64,000 nucleotides of DNA from Torymus aiolomorphi (taxonomy: Eukaryota > Arthropoda > Insecta > Hymenoptera > Torymidae): NCBI GenBank assembly GCA_036365515.1, contig CM070873.1, forward strand, positions 193,439,104-193,503,103, read 5' to 3'. The notes under the pieces are model-generated. The model ran no database searches. It worked only from the letters and a program-made list of their open reading frames with translations, and was not told where the DNA came from. Positions 11,315-21,817 of the stretch are shown here, piece by piece. The translations under genes were made by a program, and so were the position numbers. Numbering within the stretch: the first letter of the stretch is position 1; each line of letters begins with the position of its first letter.

Positions 11315-11839
11315 AAAAGTTATTACACGCACGCGCACACACACGCATAGACACACTCATACAACCCGCACATACCCGACGAAAATATTCTTAGTCAAAT
11401 TTTAGCCCTCTATAATTGCCATAAAAACTGAGATATTGCTATTCAAAATTTGAAAAATGTTTTTTTGCTGTATTTTACCAATTTTTAAATGCTTCTCAAG
11501 AAGCGCATTTTCCATCTTTTTGAAGCTTTAAAATTGATTTTTTTTGTCATTTAAGAGCTTTTCGAGCGAACGTATAAACCAAATTTTTCGTCTTGAAAAG
11601 ACGAAATTATACATCTTGATAACGTAAAATCGATCAAAAATTCATGGAGATACGTGACGTTAAACTTGGCGATTTTTCGTAAAAATCGCGTTTATTGCAC
11701 TTTTGCAAACACTTTGCACTTTTGGAATTAATTACGATGAAGTCCGAAAAAATTTGAAGTCCTCAATTGTGTAAGCAAAAACTAAAAAAATGAGCCTTAT
11801 CCGGTTAAAATCGGTCGAGTAGATCATGAAAGATCAGTA

Positions 11840-11979
<140 letters not shown>

Positions 11980-12526
11980 ATATGTGCGTGTGTGTATGAG
12001 TGTACTTGTGTGTATGAGTGTACTTGTGTGTGTGTATATACACGTGCCTGGAGATAACTTTATACCCTTTATCGAAAAAGTAAGATTTTTCAATATCACG
12101 AATACGTATTGCTTTTTCCTAGAGAAAACTTTGTGATAGTAAAAAAAATGTTTTGAAAACATGCTAGGAATGTTGTTTTGCAAATTTGGAATCGAAATAA
12201 ACTATTTTTAGGAAATGTCCATATCGATGTGTGTGTGCTCGTGTGTGTGCGCGCGTGCGTGCGTGCGTGCGTGTATACGTAATATTATACTGTTTATCGA
12301 AAATTATGTCAATATCATCAATACCTCAGTTTTTCCTTTATCCGGAAAAACCGCATATTTATCAAATTTGCCGGTTAAAAAATTTTATGCCGCAATTTTC
12401 TATAGTTTTCCCTAAAACTATAACTCATTACCTACATTTAAAAAAAAAAAATTAAAAATCGGTTGATTCTACGCTGAGATATTTTATTTTAAAAAATAAA
12501 ATGCAGTTTGGGCCCACTGTGCGCCG

Positions 12527-13035
12527 TAGGGCGTCATGTGGTGATGGTCACATATCTGTTAGTAGTTGCGAGTACACTTATATGGAAATTGGCGCTAAAG
12601 TTGCACTTTTTCAAAAGAAAAATACCGGCTGTCAGAAGGTTATTAATGTATGTAGGCATATCCACAGATTTTTAAACTTTTAATTAAATAAAAAAAAAGA
12701 AAAAATATTTCTGGTGTATTAGCACATAATATAGTGTGAAAAAATAGCGATACTCTTTTTTTTACATTTGTTAAAAATTTGGCGTATTATTCTAATTAGT
12801 AATTATCGTTTACATTATTTTCAAGTGAGGTTTAAAAAATTTTCTAATATAATTGATCATAAAGTACTGAATATTTAGAAGTAAATCTTAATTCTTGAAT
12901 AGAAAAAAATATTATGAATTATTTAATTAATATGATTTGAATTAGATTCAATCAATAGTAAGCGATAATAAATAGCTATTGCTTTTTTTATTGTAATATT
13001 TATTGAATAAATACCAGGACATATTTTTTACAATA
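12527..13035. other. AT-rich stretch, no gene recognised
   Basis: No coding region, inverted repeat or tandem repeat is clear here. Confidence 0.5.
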
Positions 13036-13249
13036 TTAAGGGGGCTAGACACCTTTTTTCTTGAGAAAAATCGATTTTTTTTTTGCTTTTTCTTATAGGA
13101 AAACATCCATAGAATATGCTCCTTTTTATCCGAAAACGATATCTATTTTTTTTTAAGATATTGATAAAATACTGATTAAACTATTTATCGATTTTTCACT
13201 GTAATTTCATTTTTTTTCAATATACAGTTTTTTCGACATACCGACGCCT

Positions 13250-13555
13250 CCTGTTCATAAAATGCCAATTCAAACGCGAGAGCAACCAAATTCTAACTGA
13301 CCGGATCGTGTAATATAATTCTTATTCAAAGATTTGTGCAACAAAATTCCAATTGAAAAGTTTACGCAACGAAATTCTAATTCAAAATGTTCTGCAATAA
13401 AAGTCTAACTGGCGCGAAGAAGCAATAAAATTCTTATTCATTGAAAAATCATTATAATGCTAACTCGAAAAAGAGAACAATATAATGCTAACTCAAATAT
13501 CTCTGCATTATAATTCCAATTCAAACGATTCGTGCAATAAAATGCTAACTTAACT
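13250..13555. repeat. 28-bp minisatellite, ~11 units, half conserved and half variable
   Basis: A core of the form GCAATAAAATTCTAACTCA recurs with starts (at the AAT of the core) at 13261, 13289, 13317, 13345, 13373, 13401, 13429, 13456, 13484, 13512 and 13541. The period is therefore 28 bp with single-base slips. The remaining ~10 bases of each unit vary. Confidence 0.9.
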
Positions 13556-14201
13556 ACAAAATGCACATACAAAATTTAACGATTATCTGCAATACGTAAA
13601 TAAATGTTTTTCTTGATAAATAATTATATTATACACTTTTTTATAATTAATTAAGCATATTATATAAGGTAATAAATAAACTTTTATAATAATTGCCTTG
13701 GCTTCTGAAATCTTGATGCTAAATAAACTTTTTTATACATCGTCCATTTATTATTATTCCTATATTTTGATTTCAAGATAATTAATAAATAATAATAAAA
13801 AAAGTATTCGAAATTCATTCAGTGGTTGTAAAGTTAATGGAAAAAAATAATAGCGAGATCCACGTAAAAATGCTTGCAAGTAAGCCAGCCATTAATTATT
13901 TGTAAAAAAAATGTTCATAACAAAAATAAGTGCGGTAGTCCCCTGCTTTACTAAATGGAGTAAGTTAAGATGCCTCGCAGTTGATGTTAAAAATTTTTTG
14001 CTAAATTAAAGGTTTAAATTTAAACCTATGTAATTGCAAATCATTTTTTTACTATTTACTGAAAACTCACTTTTAGTCACAACCGTTTTTCGGGAGAGCC
14101 TTATATTTTAATCAGAGCGACAGACTTGTAATTCTGAAAAGTTAATACATTAAAACGAATTTCCACTCAAAATGAGTACATTTTAGGCGTTTTCCGGAAG
14201 G
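13556..14201. other. AT-rich stretch, no gene recognised
   Basis: No coding region or clear repeat is seen between the minisatellite and the MITE at 14202. Confidence 0.5.
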
Positions 14202-14926
14202 TACACGGAGAGAAATTTTAGAGTAAAAATTACCAAGGTGCCTTGGTAGTGCATGGATAGACTGTCAAAAGCCGTGATATTCCCAGGTTTCTAATACAAT
14301 TTATAAGTTTCCCAGGAAAAACTACCATAACCACTTAAAAAAAATACCAAATTATCGGAATAAAAATTACCAGACACACTGGTAAAAATTGAGATCTAGT
14401 CATTTTTACAGGGTAACCTAAGAATTTTTACTAAGAAAACTGATAAATTTTGCCAAATAACCTGGTATTTGTGTATTCGCGCATGCGCACTGCGCATTAT
14501 TGTGTTTCAGAAGATTGATACTAGAGGCGTGCGCGACGTTAAAATGAAAACAATACACATATTTTCAGTAAGTAATAACGGCGATTCAAATGACTGTTGG
14601 TAACAGCTTCCGTGGCGCAGTCGGTAGAACGTCGGACTCTCAACCCAAAGATCGTCGGATCGAATCCCGCTTCCGTAAAAATTTTTTTTCAGTTTAATGT
14701 TTTTTCATCCTTGTTTCTGTTTCTATTTCTATATTAAAATACTATATATCCATTAAATATAGATAAAAAAAGTTAATTTTTTAAATTTAAATTAACTAAA
14801 AAAAAATTTTACCAAGGCACTTTGATAAAAAGTTTGAAATTGTCAGTCTGTCCATCCATTACCATAGAAACTGGTAATTTTGCCTCGAATATTTGTAATT
14901 TTCACTACAAAATTTCTCTCCGTGTA
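14202..14926. mobile_element. MITE with TACACGGAGAGAAATTTT ends
   Basis: The left end TACACGGAGAGAAATTTT and the right end AAATTTCTCTCCGTGTA are inverted copies. Subterminal sequence (AAAATTACCAAGG / TACCAAGGCAC) is also shared. It encodes no protein but contains a tRNA-like unit at 14605-14678. Two other MITEs with related CAC-nGAGA(G/A)AAA ends are at 27588-27842 and 57988-58329. Confidence 0.85.
14605..14678 (+). pseudogene. tRNA-like sequence with pol III A and B boxes
   Basis: TGGCGCAGTCGG matches the A box and GGATCGAATCC the B box of tRNA genes, with normal spacing, and a run of T follows (terminator-like). The anticodon loop reads CTCTCAA, which would give CTC (Glu), but the anticodon stem has mismatches. 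The acceptor stem cannot pair, because both sides read CTTCCGT. It is a tRNA relic or a tRNA-derived repeat inside a MITE, not a functional tRNA. Confidence 0.65.
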
Positions 14927-15600
14927 TGTATGTTTGCCTGTATGCCTGTATGTGATCGAGTAACCAGATTATCTCAATGAAATTTGATCGGATCTGTCAA
15001 GAAAAGATACCAGATCTTTGTCTTATTATACAGATACGCTGTATCTATTTTCATAAATGTTCGTTCAAATTGGAAATGCGTGAGCAAAGATACAAATTTG
15101 AAAAAATCGACACAGGGGAAAAAAAGAAAATTTTGTTCACAAAATGCTTTTACTTTTTCATATAATTTTTAATCAAAATAAAAAACAGAAGCCCGTTTAT
15201 GGAGTGCCAATATTTGTATACACATAAATTTAATAGTTATTAACGATAATATGCTATATTCTACATAAGAAAAAAAAATTGCGCACTTTACGGAAAAAGA
15301 TGAAATTCAGTAATGTGCTAAAACTGTTGTACACAATAACATAAAATAATATCTCAATTAAAATAAGTCTTGCACACTGTGCTCATTTATCGTGCACGTA
15401 ACATAGCGAAAAAACTTAATATATAAATAATATATACTGTAAAGGAGTATAAAACCATTTTTTTTTCAGACAAATTCAGGCAAAAGTTACTATATATATG
15501 ATACTTTCACAATTAAGACAAAAACTTCAATAAATTTCCTAATTTTTTTGTTTTTTATCCGATCTTAACGAAATAAAGCTTATTTTGTTTATTGAGAAAT
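14927..15600. other. AT-rich stretch, no gene recognised
   Basis: Short open frames exist but have no family features. Confidence 0.5.
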
Positions 15601-16020
15601 TTCAGGGGGGTCCGTGTATATATAAGGAAGTTACATAGACGTGCGGCACTATTATTTAAATTATTTTTAAACCCATGTAGCCGGGGGACGCGAGGTCTAA
15701 ATTAAACTTCTCACACGTAGTCGTGCAACACGAAGCAAGACGATTATTTGCAAAATTTTGAAACCCAAGAAGCTGGGGGACGCGAGGGAGTAACCCACGC
15801 ATATAAGGAAGTTACGTAGACGTGCAACACAATTATTTGAATAATTTTTAAACTTAAGTAGCCGGGGGATGGGTGGTCCACGTATATAAGGGAGTTACGT
15901 AGACGTGCGGCACGCTTATTTAAATAATATTTAAATTCAAGTAGACGGGAGATGCGAGGTCCACGCATATAAGAGAATTACGTATACGAGCAACACTGTT
16001 ATTTATAATAATTTTCCATC
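15601..16020. repeat. ~105-bp tandem repeat, about four units
   Basis: Units share AAGTAGCCGGGGGATGCGAG, CCACGCATATAAGG and GTTACGTAGACGTGC. Diverged single copies of the same unit lie inside the arms of the giant inverted element at 18920-19000, 19750-19850 (reverse) and 25870-25950. Confidence 0.85.
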
Positions 16021-16074
16021 CAAAGCTGGATTTCGTACACGCTCTAATAAAAAAGCATGCCCTAAATTAAGCTT

Positions 16075-16330
16075 CTCACACGTCGTGTCAATAAAATGTG
16101 TTCGATGCACGCTTTACTCGGGCTTTGCTCGGGCGCAAACGTCCACACGAGAGAAAAATCACTTTTTCGCACTTGTATCGAAAATAAGCATTTTTTAACG
16201 GTGTTTGTAAAACTCGCCTTTTTGTGCTTTGCGTGCGCGAAGTAAGTAGCTATTTTACATACGGCGTGCGCGAAGGGCGCGCATGCGCAGATCAATTTAC
16301 TTCGCGCACGTTTCTCGTAGGAGAGGGTGA
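16075..16330. mobile_element. fragment of the CGATAC-AGTGCG MITE family
   Basis: Contains CGCACTTGTATCGAAAA and CACACGAGAGAAAAATCAC, words shared with the MITEs at 16795-16980, 19006-19365 and 39465-39775. The ends are not clear, so it is likely incomplete. It is GC-richer than its surroundings and has no gene. Confidence 0.5.
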
Positions 16331-16433
16331 CAAGTACGCCGGCGTGCCCTGCTTTCAACCTCCTTGTCTTGTCCTTGACTCGTGGATTGTCGCTCCAGCG
16401 AAGCGAGACTCGTCAAGTATCTACGTAATCATT

Positions 16434-16752
16434 AAAAATATTACTTATGTCAACTGCAATTTACTATCAACTGATAAGAATTTTTCCATCGGTCTTACAG
16501 TCTTACAAATTAAATTAAAATATTTAATATTTATGGCAGTCATATTGCCCTTGTTTATAATCACCCCCGCAGAATCTGAAATAAAAACTTAATTAAAACC
16601 TGGAACAAAGTTTTTCCAGGTTTTAATTAAGTTTTTATTTCAGATTCTGCGGGGGTGATTATAAACAAGGGCAATCTGACCGCCATAAATATTAATTATT
16701 TTAATTTAATTTGTAAGACTGTAAGACCGATGGAAAAATTCTTATCAGTTGA
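16434..16752. mobile_element. palindromic pair of Penelope 3' tails with 16-bp target duplication
   Basis: TATCTACGTAATCATT occurs at 16418-16433 and again at 16753-16768. Between them, two inverted copies of the Penelope 3' tail (also seen at about 4400-4550) meet tail to tail near 16610. Each arm is ~140 bp, with TCAACTGATAAG near each outer end. No coding or hammerhead sequence is included. Confidence 0.85.
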
Positions 16753-16794
16753 TATCTACGTAATCATTGTTCTCCAACTTTCGCTCACTTTGTT

Positions 16795-16980
16795 AAAATA
16801 GTACATTACGATACTAGTGGCATAAGTCGCACTTTACGGCACGGCGCGTATCAGCGCCATGCGGATTTATGCCACTCAATGCTATAAAAAAATAAAGTTG
16901 GATATATGTGGGTGGAGCGGGTGATCGTTGCACGGGTGTTTTTCAACACCCGTTTTGCACACTTGTATCAAAATGTACTA
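16795..16980. mobile_element. short MITE of the CGATAC-AGTG family
   Basis: Left end AATAGTACATTACGATACTA and right end GTATCAAAATGTACTATT are imperfect inverted copies. Two internal GC-rich hairpins are present, for example ACGGGTGTTTTTCAACACCCGT. It abuts the left end of the giant inverted element. Confidence 0.7.
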
Positions 16981-17043
16981 TTATGTGTATTATCAAAATG
17001 TTTACCAAACCGCAATTTTTACTATTGCTGGAAGATAACAATT

Positions 17044-17521
17044 GGGATTTTGCATGAAAAAATCCATTAGATCCATCAGATAGAATATCGAAAAATAATC
17101 GACACGTATTTTTTGTTTTCCGAATTTAACATTTATTAACAAAGTTATAGCAATTTTTGTATAATGCAGCTAATGGTAGAATTCTTCTAATATCCCAAAT
17201 CTTGCAACTAATGGCCAAATTTACTACCACTCCGATGTTATTAATTACTTTTTAATTAATAACACCGGAGTGGTAGTAAATTTGGCCATTAGTTGCAAGA
17301 TTTGGGATAAAAGTTATAGCAAGTTTCAATTTGCGACAATTGTGACGTCACAATGGCGCAGTATATCTATATAATTGTGACGTCATCGCACTTTTCATAT
17401 TGCTATATCTTTGTTAATAAATGTTAAATTCAAAAAAGAAAAAATACGTGTCGATTATTTTTCAATATTTTATCTGACGGATATATAATGGAATTTGATT
17501 TTATTTTTCATAAAACATCCC
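17044..17521. mobile_element. 478-bp MITE inserted in the left arm, AATT duplication
   Basis: Ends GGGATTTTGCATGAAAAA and the complement of GGGATGTTTTATGAAAAA are flanked by AATT at 17040-17043 and 17522-17525. The right arm (near 27305) keeps the uninterrupted site with a single AATT. Confidence 0.9.
17192..17308. mobile_element. nested near-perfect palindrome
   Basis: ATCCCAAATCTTGCAACTAA ... and its complement form arms of about 55 bp joined by an AT-rich centre. It sits inside the MITE at 17044-17521, so it is a later insertion or a structural core. Confidence 0.8.
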
Positions 17522-17914
17522 AATTATGCCCTGCAAACAATAATAAACTTATCAATAACTTTTACTAGCCGTATATAAGAAATAAATTCATGTGAATGCC
17601 CTTGTACGAAAGGAATGCCGCAGTATATAATGAAATGAATGTAGAGGGATGAGTTAAACTAACTATCCTAACGTGCAAACGAAAGCGTTAAGTTGCGTAA
17701 AGAGAATCGTGATTAGTTTAGCCACACGCGATGCTGGGCCTCTTCAGTTTTTTCTCGCAGGCCGCGCGACGGCGCGAGATATTACGCGAGCTTGCGAGGA
17801 AGTATTTTCGAACGCGAGAGCCCAAGCACACGGCAGCCTACGAGAGCTTGCCGTGATTTGTACATATGCAAGCGTTCGGGGTTATATCGTCGACTGAGAG
17901 GAATAAGAAGGTAT

Positions 17915-18060
17915 CTTGGCGCACGCATGAAGAACAACGTATCACGGCGCGAGGATGATGAGCGACATATCTTGGCGCTTTTCGCCTTATACTGGTCGTG
18001 TACTGGCCGTGTACTGGCCGTAAAAGCGCCGAGATACGTCGTTCTTCAGCCGTCGATATG
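17915..18060. repeat. array of the ~22-bp GCGCCGAGATACGTCGTTCT motif (left arm, outer)
   Basis: Copies run in both directions around a CGTGTACTGGCC tandem. The arrays at 21060-21335 and 26310-26510 contain more copies of the same motif. About 13-16 copies are visible over the three arrays, spaced mostly ~30-35 bp, many followed by TCA and separated by GC-rich links. Confidence 0.8.
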
Positions 18061-18242
18061 CGACGGCGCGGGGTACGCGCGAGGGCCCGGGGATACTCGT
18101 GCACACGCAGGGACACACACGAGCGCAGGGTCTTACGTGAGCTTGAAGGGATCCATATGAGGGCTCGTGGCTGTCCTCGCGCGCACAAGGGGTTTCGCAT
18201 GTGTGCGCGTCCTGGCTAATGCGTACGAAGACTGGGGGTATA

Positions 18243-18701
18243 TGTGCAAATCCGCGGACTACAGACAACAACTGGGGTACAAAAACGGAAAAAATTTTTT
18301 TTGACGGCACACCTACCACATAAGGTTTTTTTTAAGGTTTTCAACTTGACGTAGCTTTGCACAGAATCGACCAATTTTAACGATTCTCATCTCAAATTAA
18401 AACTCTATTCTTCAACCTTAATCGCTTTTTTGTGGAATTTGGTTTAGCCTCTTCAATAGTTTGCTGCTGGTTAATCATCAATGACTACTTTTCGTCCATT
18501 CTTCCCATGTTAAATTTCCATAAGAAAAATTGATTTCGTCGGAAAAAAAGTTTGGCAACGGATAATGAGTGTACACGAGTATTTTCATGTTGGGGGACCC
18601 CCAAAGAACCGAAAAAACCTTATGTGGTAGGTGTGCCCTCAAAAAAAAATTTTTTTCGTTTTTGTACCCCAGTTGTTGTCTGTAGTCCGCGGATTTGCAC
18701 A
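18243..18701. mobile_element. foldback element F1, copy 2, inserted in the left arm
   Basis: The ends GTGCAAATCCGCGGACTACA and complement match copy 1 (9679-10395). TATA flanks both sides. The right arm near 26195 has the empty site GTATACGCTCGAG-complement with a single TATA. Confidence 0.85.
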
Positions 18702-18789
18702 TATACGCTCGAGCGCGGGCGCACATAGCTCTGTCCGCAAGCTCAAGGGCACGATTACCGGATAAATCTCAAGCTCAAACGTACACACG

Positions 18790-19600
18790 AACTTACTCGC
18801 GAACGAGGGACAGTTCTCACGTTCAAGTTCACCGCTAGCGAAGCCAGTGTACACAAATCAGTTTCCTCGTAGTCTCGCTTCTCCAGCGGGCGATGGAGTA
18901 GACGAACGTTACGCTGTACTGTAAATAATTTTTAATCCAAGTAGCCGGGGGATGCGAGGTTCAGACATATAAGAGAGTTACATAGACATATCACACTTTT
19001 ATTTATAGTAGTTTTCGATACTAGTGCGTGAAAGTTATTTTATCCTCGTGTAGATGTTACTGAAGAGGCTTGAATCTCTTTCTCGCTCGCGTATCGAACA
19101 GTATTTTTTCATATTCCGTGTGCTAAATGCGTTTTCGCGCACGCTTGCCTTCGCAAGCGTGCGCGAAAACGGCATTTTGCACGCATCGTTTAACGCAGCG
19201 TGCGAGAAATCGAACTTCTCGCATGGAGTTTCAAAAAATAATGTTCGATACGCGTGAGAAAAATGATTCTTTCACAAGTGTGATTGTCACCCTCGCTTCG
19301 CGCGGGCGATAAACCCACACTTGTGGCAAAATCATTTTATCGCACTTGTATCGAAATGTACTATTTTGATACGACGTGTACGGAGCTTGATACATTTTTT
19401 TCATCCAAAATTACGTAGTATTGGCGCTAATACCAACAATTAATTCCACTAATACGTTGCTTCTATGGAAATTTTTATTTTTTGTTCAATTCCAACGTAA
19501 TGCGGCTCATTTTGTTCCTTATGAAATTTGCGGGTAGGTTCGCGGTAACGATATTGTTGTATAACCGATCTGAGCTTCGCTAGATCTCATTGTTTATCGA
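18790..19600. other. left-arm segment absent from the right arm, with a MITE at 19006-19365
   Basis: The right arm passes directly from sequence matching 19600 to sequence matching 18790 (near 26100). The extra ~800 bp include a single ~105-bp repeat unit and a MITE whose ends are TAGTAGTTTTCGATACTAGT and the complement of ATAGTACATTTCGATACAAG. Inside the MITE is a second GC-rich palindrome (about 19130-19170). Confidence 0.65.
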
Positions 19601-20069
19601 AATTCACGTGAATTACGATAAACATAATTTTCTAAATCTTAAGACACCCATCATTCGAATAAACTTGATCTAGTTGTATCAAATATAAAAGACACAAAAT
19701 AAAAATTCATTACGAATAGCTTTATACATCGTGTGATGAGCGTCCTTAAATAATTGTCTTACTGCTGCACGTCTACCTAATCTCTTATATGCGTGGACGT
19801 CGCATCCCCGGCTGCTTAGGTTTAAGACTTATTTAAATAATTGTCTTAACATTGTATATTACGCACCTAGGACGGGAATAATTGGGACAGTAAACAGCTC
19901 GTGTAAATTGCCACCCGAGCCGAAGACGAGAATTTAGCGAGGAGGCGAGGTATAAAGGCGAGTATCGAGCGCGTTTTTCTGCTTTTTTTAGCCGAGTATT
20001 ACGTGCGATTTTTTGGTTTTTCGAAACCTTAAATACGAATGTGAATCAATTATTTCGGGGTGCTATTAA

Positions 20070-20483
20070 GGTAATTCTCTTCATATTGCAAAAACTGAAA
20101 AAGCTTCTGAAAAAATATACAAATATTCTTCAAAGTCACAGAAATGATACCATATGTTTGTTTACATACATTGCGTAACAAATTTTTGAGAAAAAAATTC
20201 TTGAAAATGGTTATTTTTACATGAGAGTAAATGAGTGCTATATCAACTGTGACAGAAAGTAATAGTATTACTCATCAAAAAAACTGGACTTCAAAAAGAA
20301 AAACATACCTTAAGAAATATGAAATTCGGCTCTTTCTATTAAGTTTATCAAATATGTGTCAAGCCGATCTTTTTAAAAAGATATTAATGATTATAAACAC
20401 AAATAGCAGACGACGTGCACGAAGCGAGAGAGACAGAAAGACGCCCGCTGAGCAACAAACTGTAGTGCCCGAGGAGAACCCCC
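20070..20483. mobile_element. 414-bp TTAA-inserted element in the left arm
   Basis: TTAA flanks both sides (20066-20069 and 20484-20487), and the right arm has the matching empty site with one TTAA near 25630. The ends are weakly alike (GGTAATTCTCTTC and GGGGGTTCTCCTC). The 86-aa frame inside has no recognisable domain. TTAA targeting is typical of piggyBac-type transposases. Confidence 0.8.
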
Positions 20484-21059
20484 TTAAATGAGCTCTCTGA
20501 CTAAACTCACCGCGGATCGCTCTAGTTTTAAAATACAGATTTTGTGAGTGAGTTTCGCGCGCGAGAGTCTGCTTTTTAGGGGCAAAATAAACCCGATGTA
20601 CTCACAAGAGCTTAGAGTAGCAGTCTCGAAAAGGGTTTCACGTGAGTGCGTTGGCACAAATAAAGACACTGTGATTCAACAAGGAGGCGAGCTTTTCAAG
20701 CCGAGTACGCGCGCGTATTTCAACATTTTTTATCTACTCTATTTGTCGATATTGAGCAACACCATATTTAGTATTTGCCGAAAGCAGCTCTCTTGAAGTG
20801 AGTTTTCCGCGCGTACGTTTACTTAAATAAAACCGCATTAGTACAGCGAGTAGTCGATCTTTCAAAACCGATTAAGGGGATGTGAGTACCGACGTTATTT
20901 TTCAAACGAGTATAACTCACGAAAATACCAATAGAATCATCCAGAAAAAATTCTGCATGTAGTATTTAAAAAAAAAAAAAACCCGGGTGAGTACAACGAG
21001 GAGGCGAGCTTTTTAAGTCGTGTATCGCGCACGTATTTTTTTCACACGTAGGAAATACT

Positions 21060-21335
21060 AGATATCGTCGGCTGAGCAGAACAACGTCGTATCTCGAAGC
21101 CCGGTCGAAGAACATCGTATCGCCGCGAGGACGAAGAACAACGTATCTCACCAGGCGGTTGAAGAACGACGTATCTCGCCGCGCAGACGAAGAAGGTGGC
21201 ATCTCGCCGTATACTGCCAAGGACTGGCCGTAAAAGCGCCGAGATACGACGTTCTTCATCCGCGCAGCGAGATACGACGTTCTTCAACCGGGCTCCGAGA
21301 TACGACGTTGTTCCGCTCAGCCGTCGATATTGAGC
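21060..21335. repeat. dense array of the ~22-bp motif (left arm, inner)
   Basis: Direct copies of GAAGAACGACGTATCTCG run from 21080, then inverted copies CGAGATACGACGTTCTTCA run to 21320. The array is therefore one large dyad around CTGCCAAGGACTGGCCG near 21220. Confidence 0.85.
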
Positions 21336-21817
21336 ATCACAAAATAGCCCAGAGCAGCTCTCTCGAAGTGAGTTTCTCACGCGTGCGTTACCTCAAATGA
21401 AACCGGGTATAGGCGAGATTTTTAAGCCGAGTATCGGGCGCTTCATTCTGCTTTTTCCAAACGTAGAAAATACTCGCTATCGGATAACTGTAAAGAGCTT
21501 AGAGAAGCTCTCTCGAAGTGAGTTTCCCGCTCGTAAGTTCGCATAAATAAAGCTAGGTTAATTCATTTAGAAGGCGAGTTTTTTAAGCAGAGTATCGCTC
21601 GCGTCTTTCTGCTCTTTCAAATAAATTTTTTGACGAAATAAGTAAAACATTATTATTAATTGTGAGTAAATAGAAACGTCATAATTGACAGTTTATTTGA
21701 TAATATTTATGTATGAAAAATATTAATGATAACATGTGTTTGAACAATAATAAGAATTATTTTGAAATTACAATATGCTAGTTGATCTATATATTTATGT
21801 TATGATTTTATCTCTGT

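Larger units (their letters stand above)
16981..21640. repeat. left arm of the giant element (partner 24840-27357)
   Basis: The inner part is built of diverged modules sharing GGCGAGCTTTTTAAGCCGAG, TATCGCGCGCGT, CTCTCTCGAAGTGAGTTT and AAATAAAACCG (about 20490, 20690, 21000, 21420, 21570). The outer part holds CTCGCAGGCCGCGCGACGG and TATGAGGGCTCGTGGC. Only short open frames occur and none is convincing. Confidence 0.8.

Noticed and set aside
13250..13555. CRISPR-like constant/variable periodic array
   Set aside because: Eukaryotic context, 28-bp total period with a degenerate core and ~10-bp variable parts; it is a minisatellite, not repeat-spacer units.
14605..14678. Functional tRNA-Glu gene
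   Set aside because: The acceptor stem cannot pair and the anticodon stem has mismatches, so it is kept only as a tRNA-like pseudogene.
17673..18319. Several 74-122-aa frames on both strands in the giant-element arms
   Set aside because: They are shadows of the GC-rich motif arrays and are not conserved as frames between the matching arms.
20231..20491. 86-aa ORF in the 414-bp TTAA element
   Set aside because: Short, basic tail from arm-like repeat sequence, no transposase motif, and its end runs across the insertion border.
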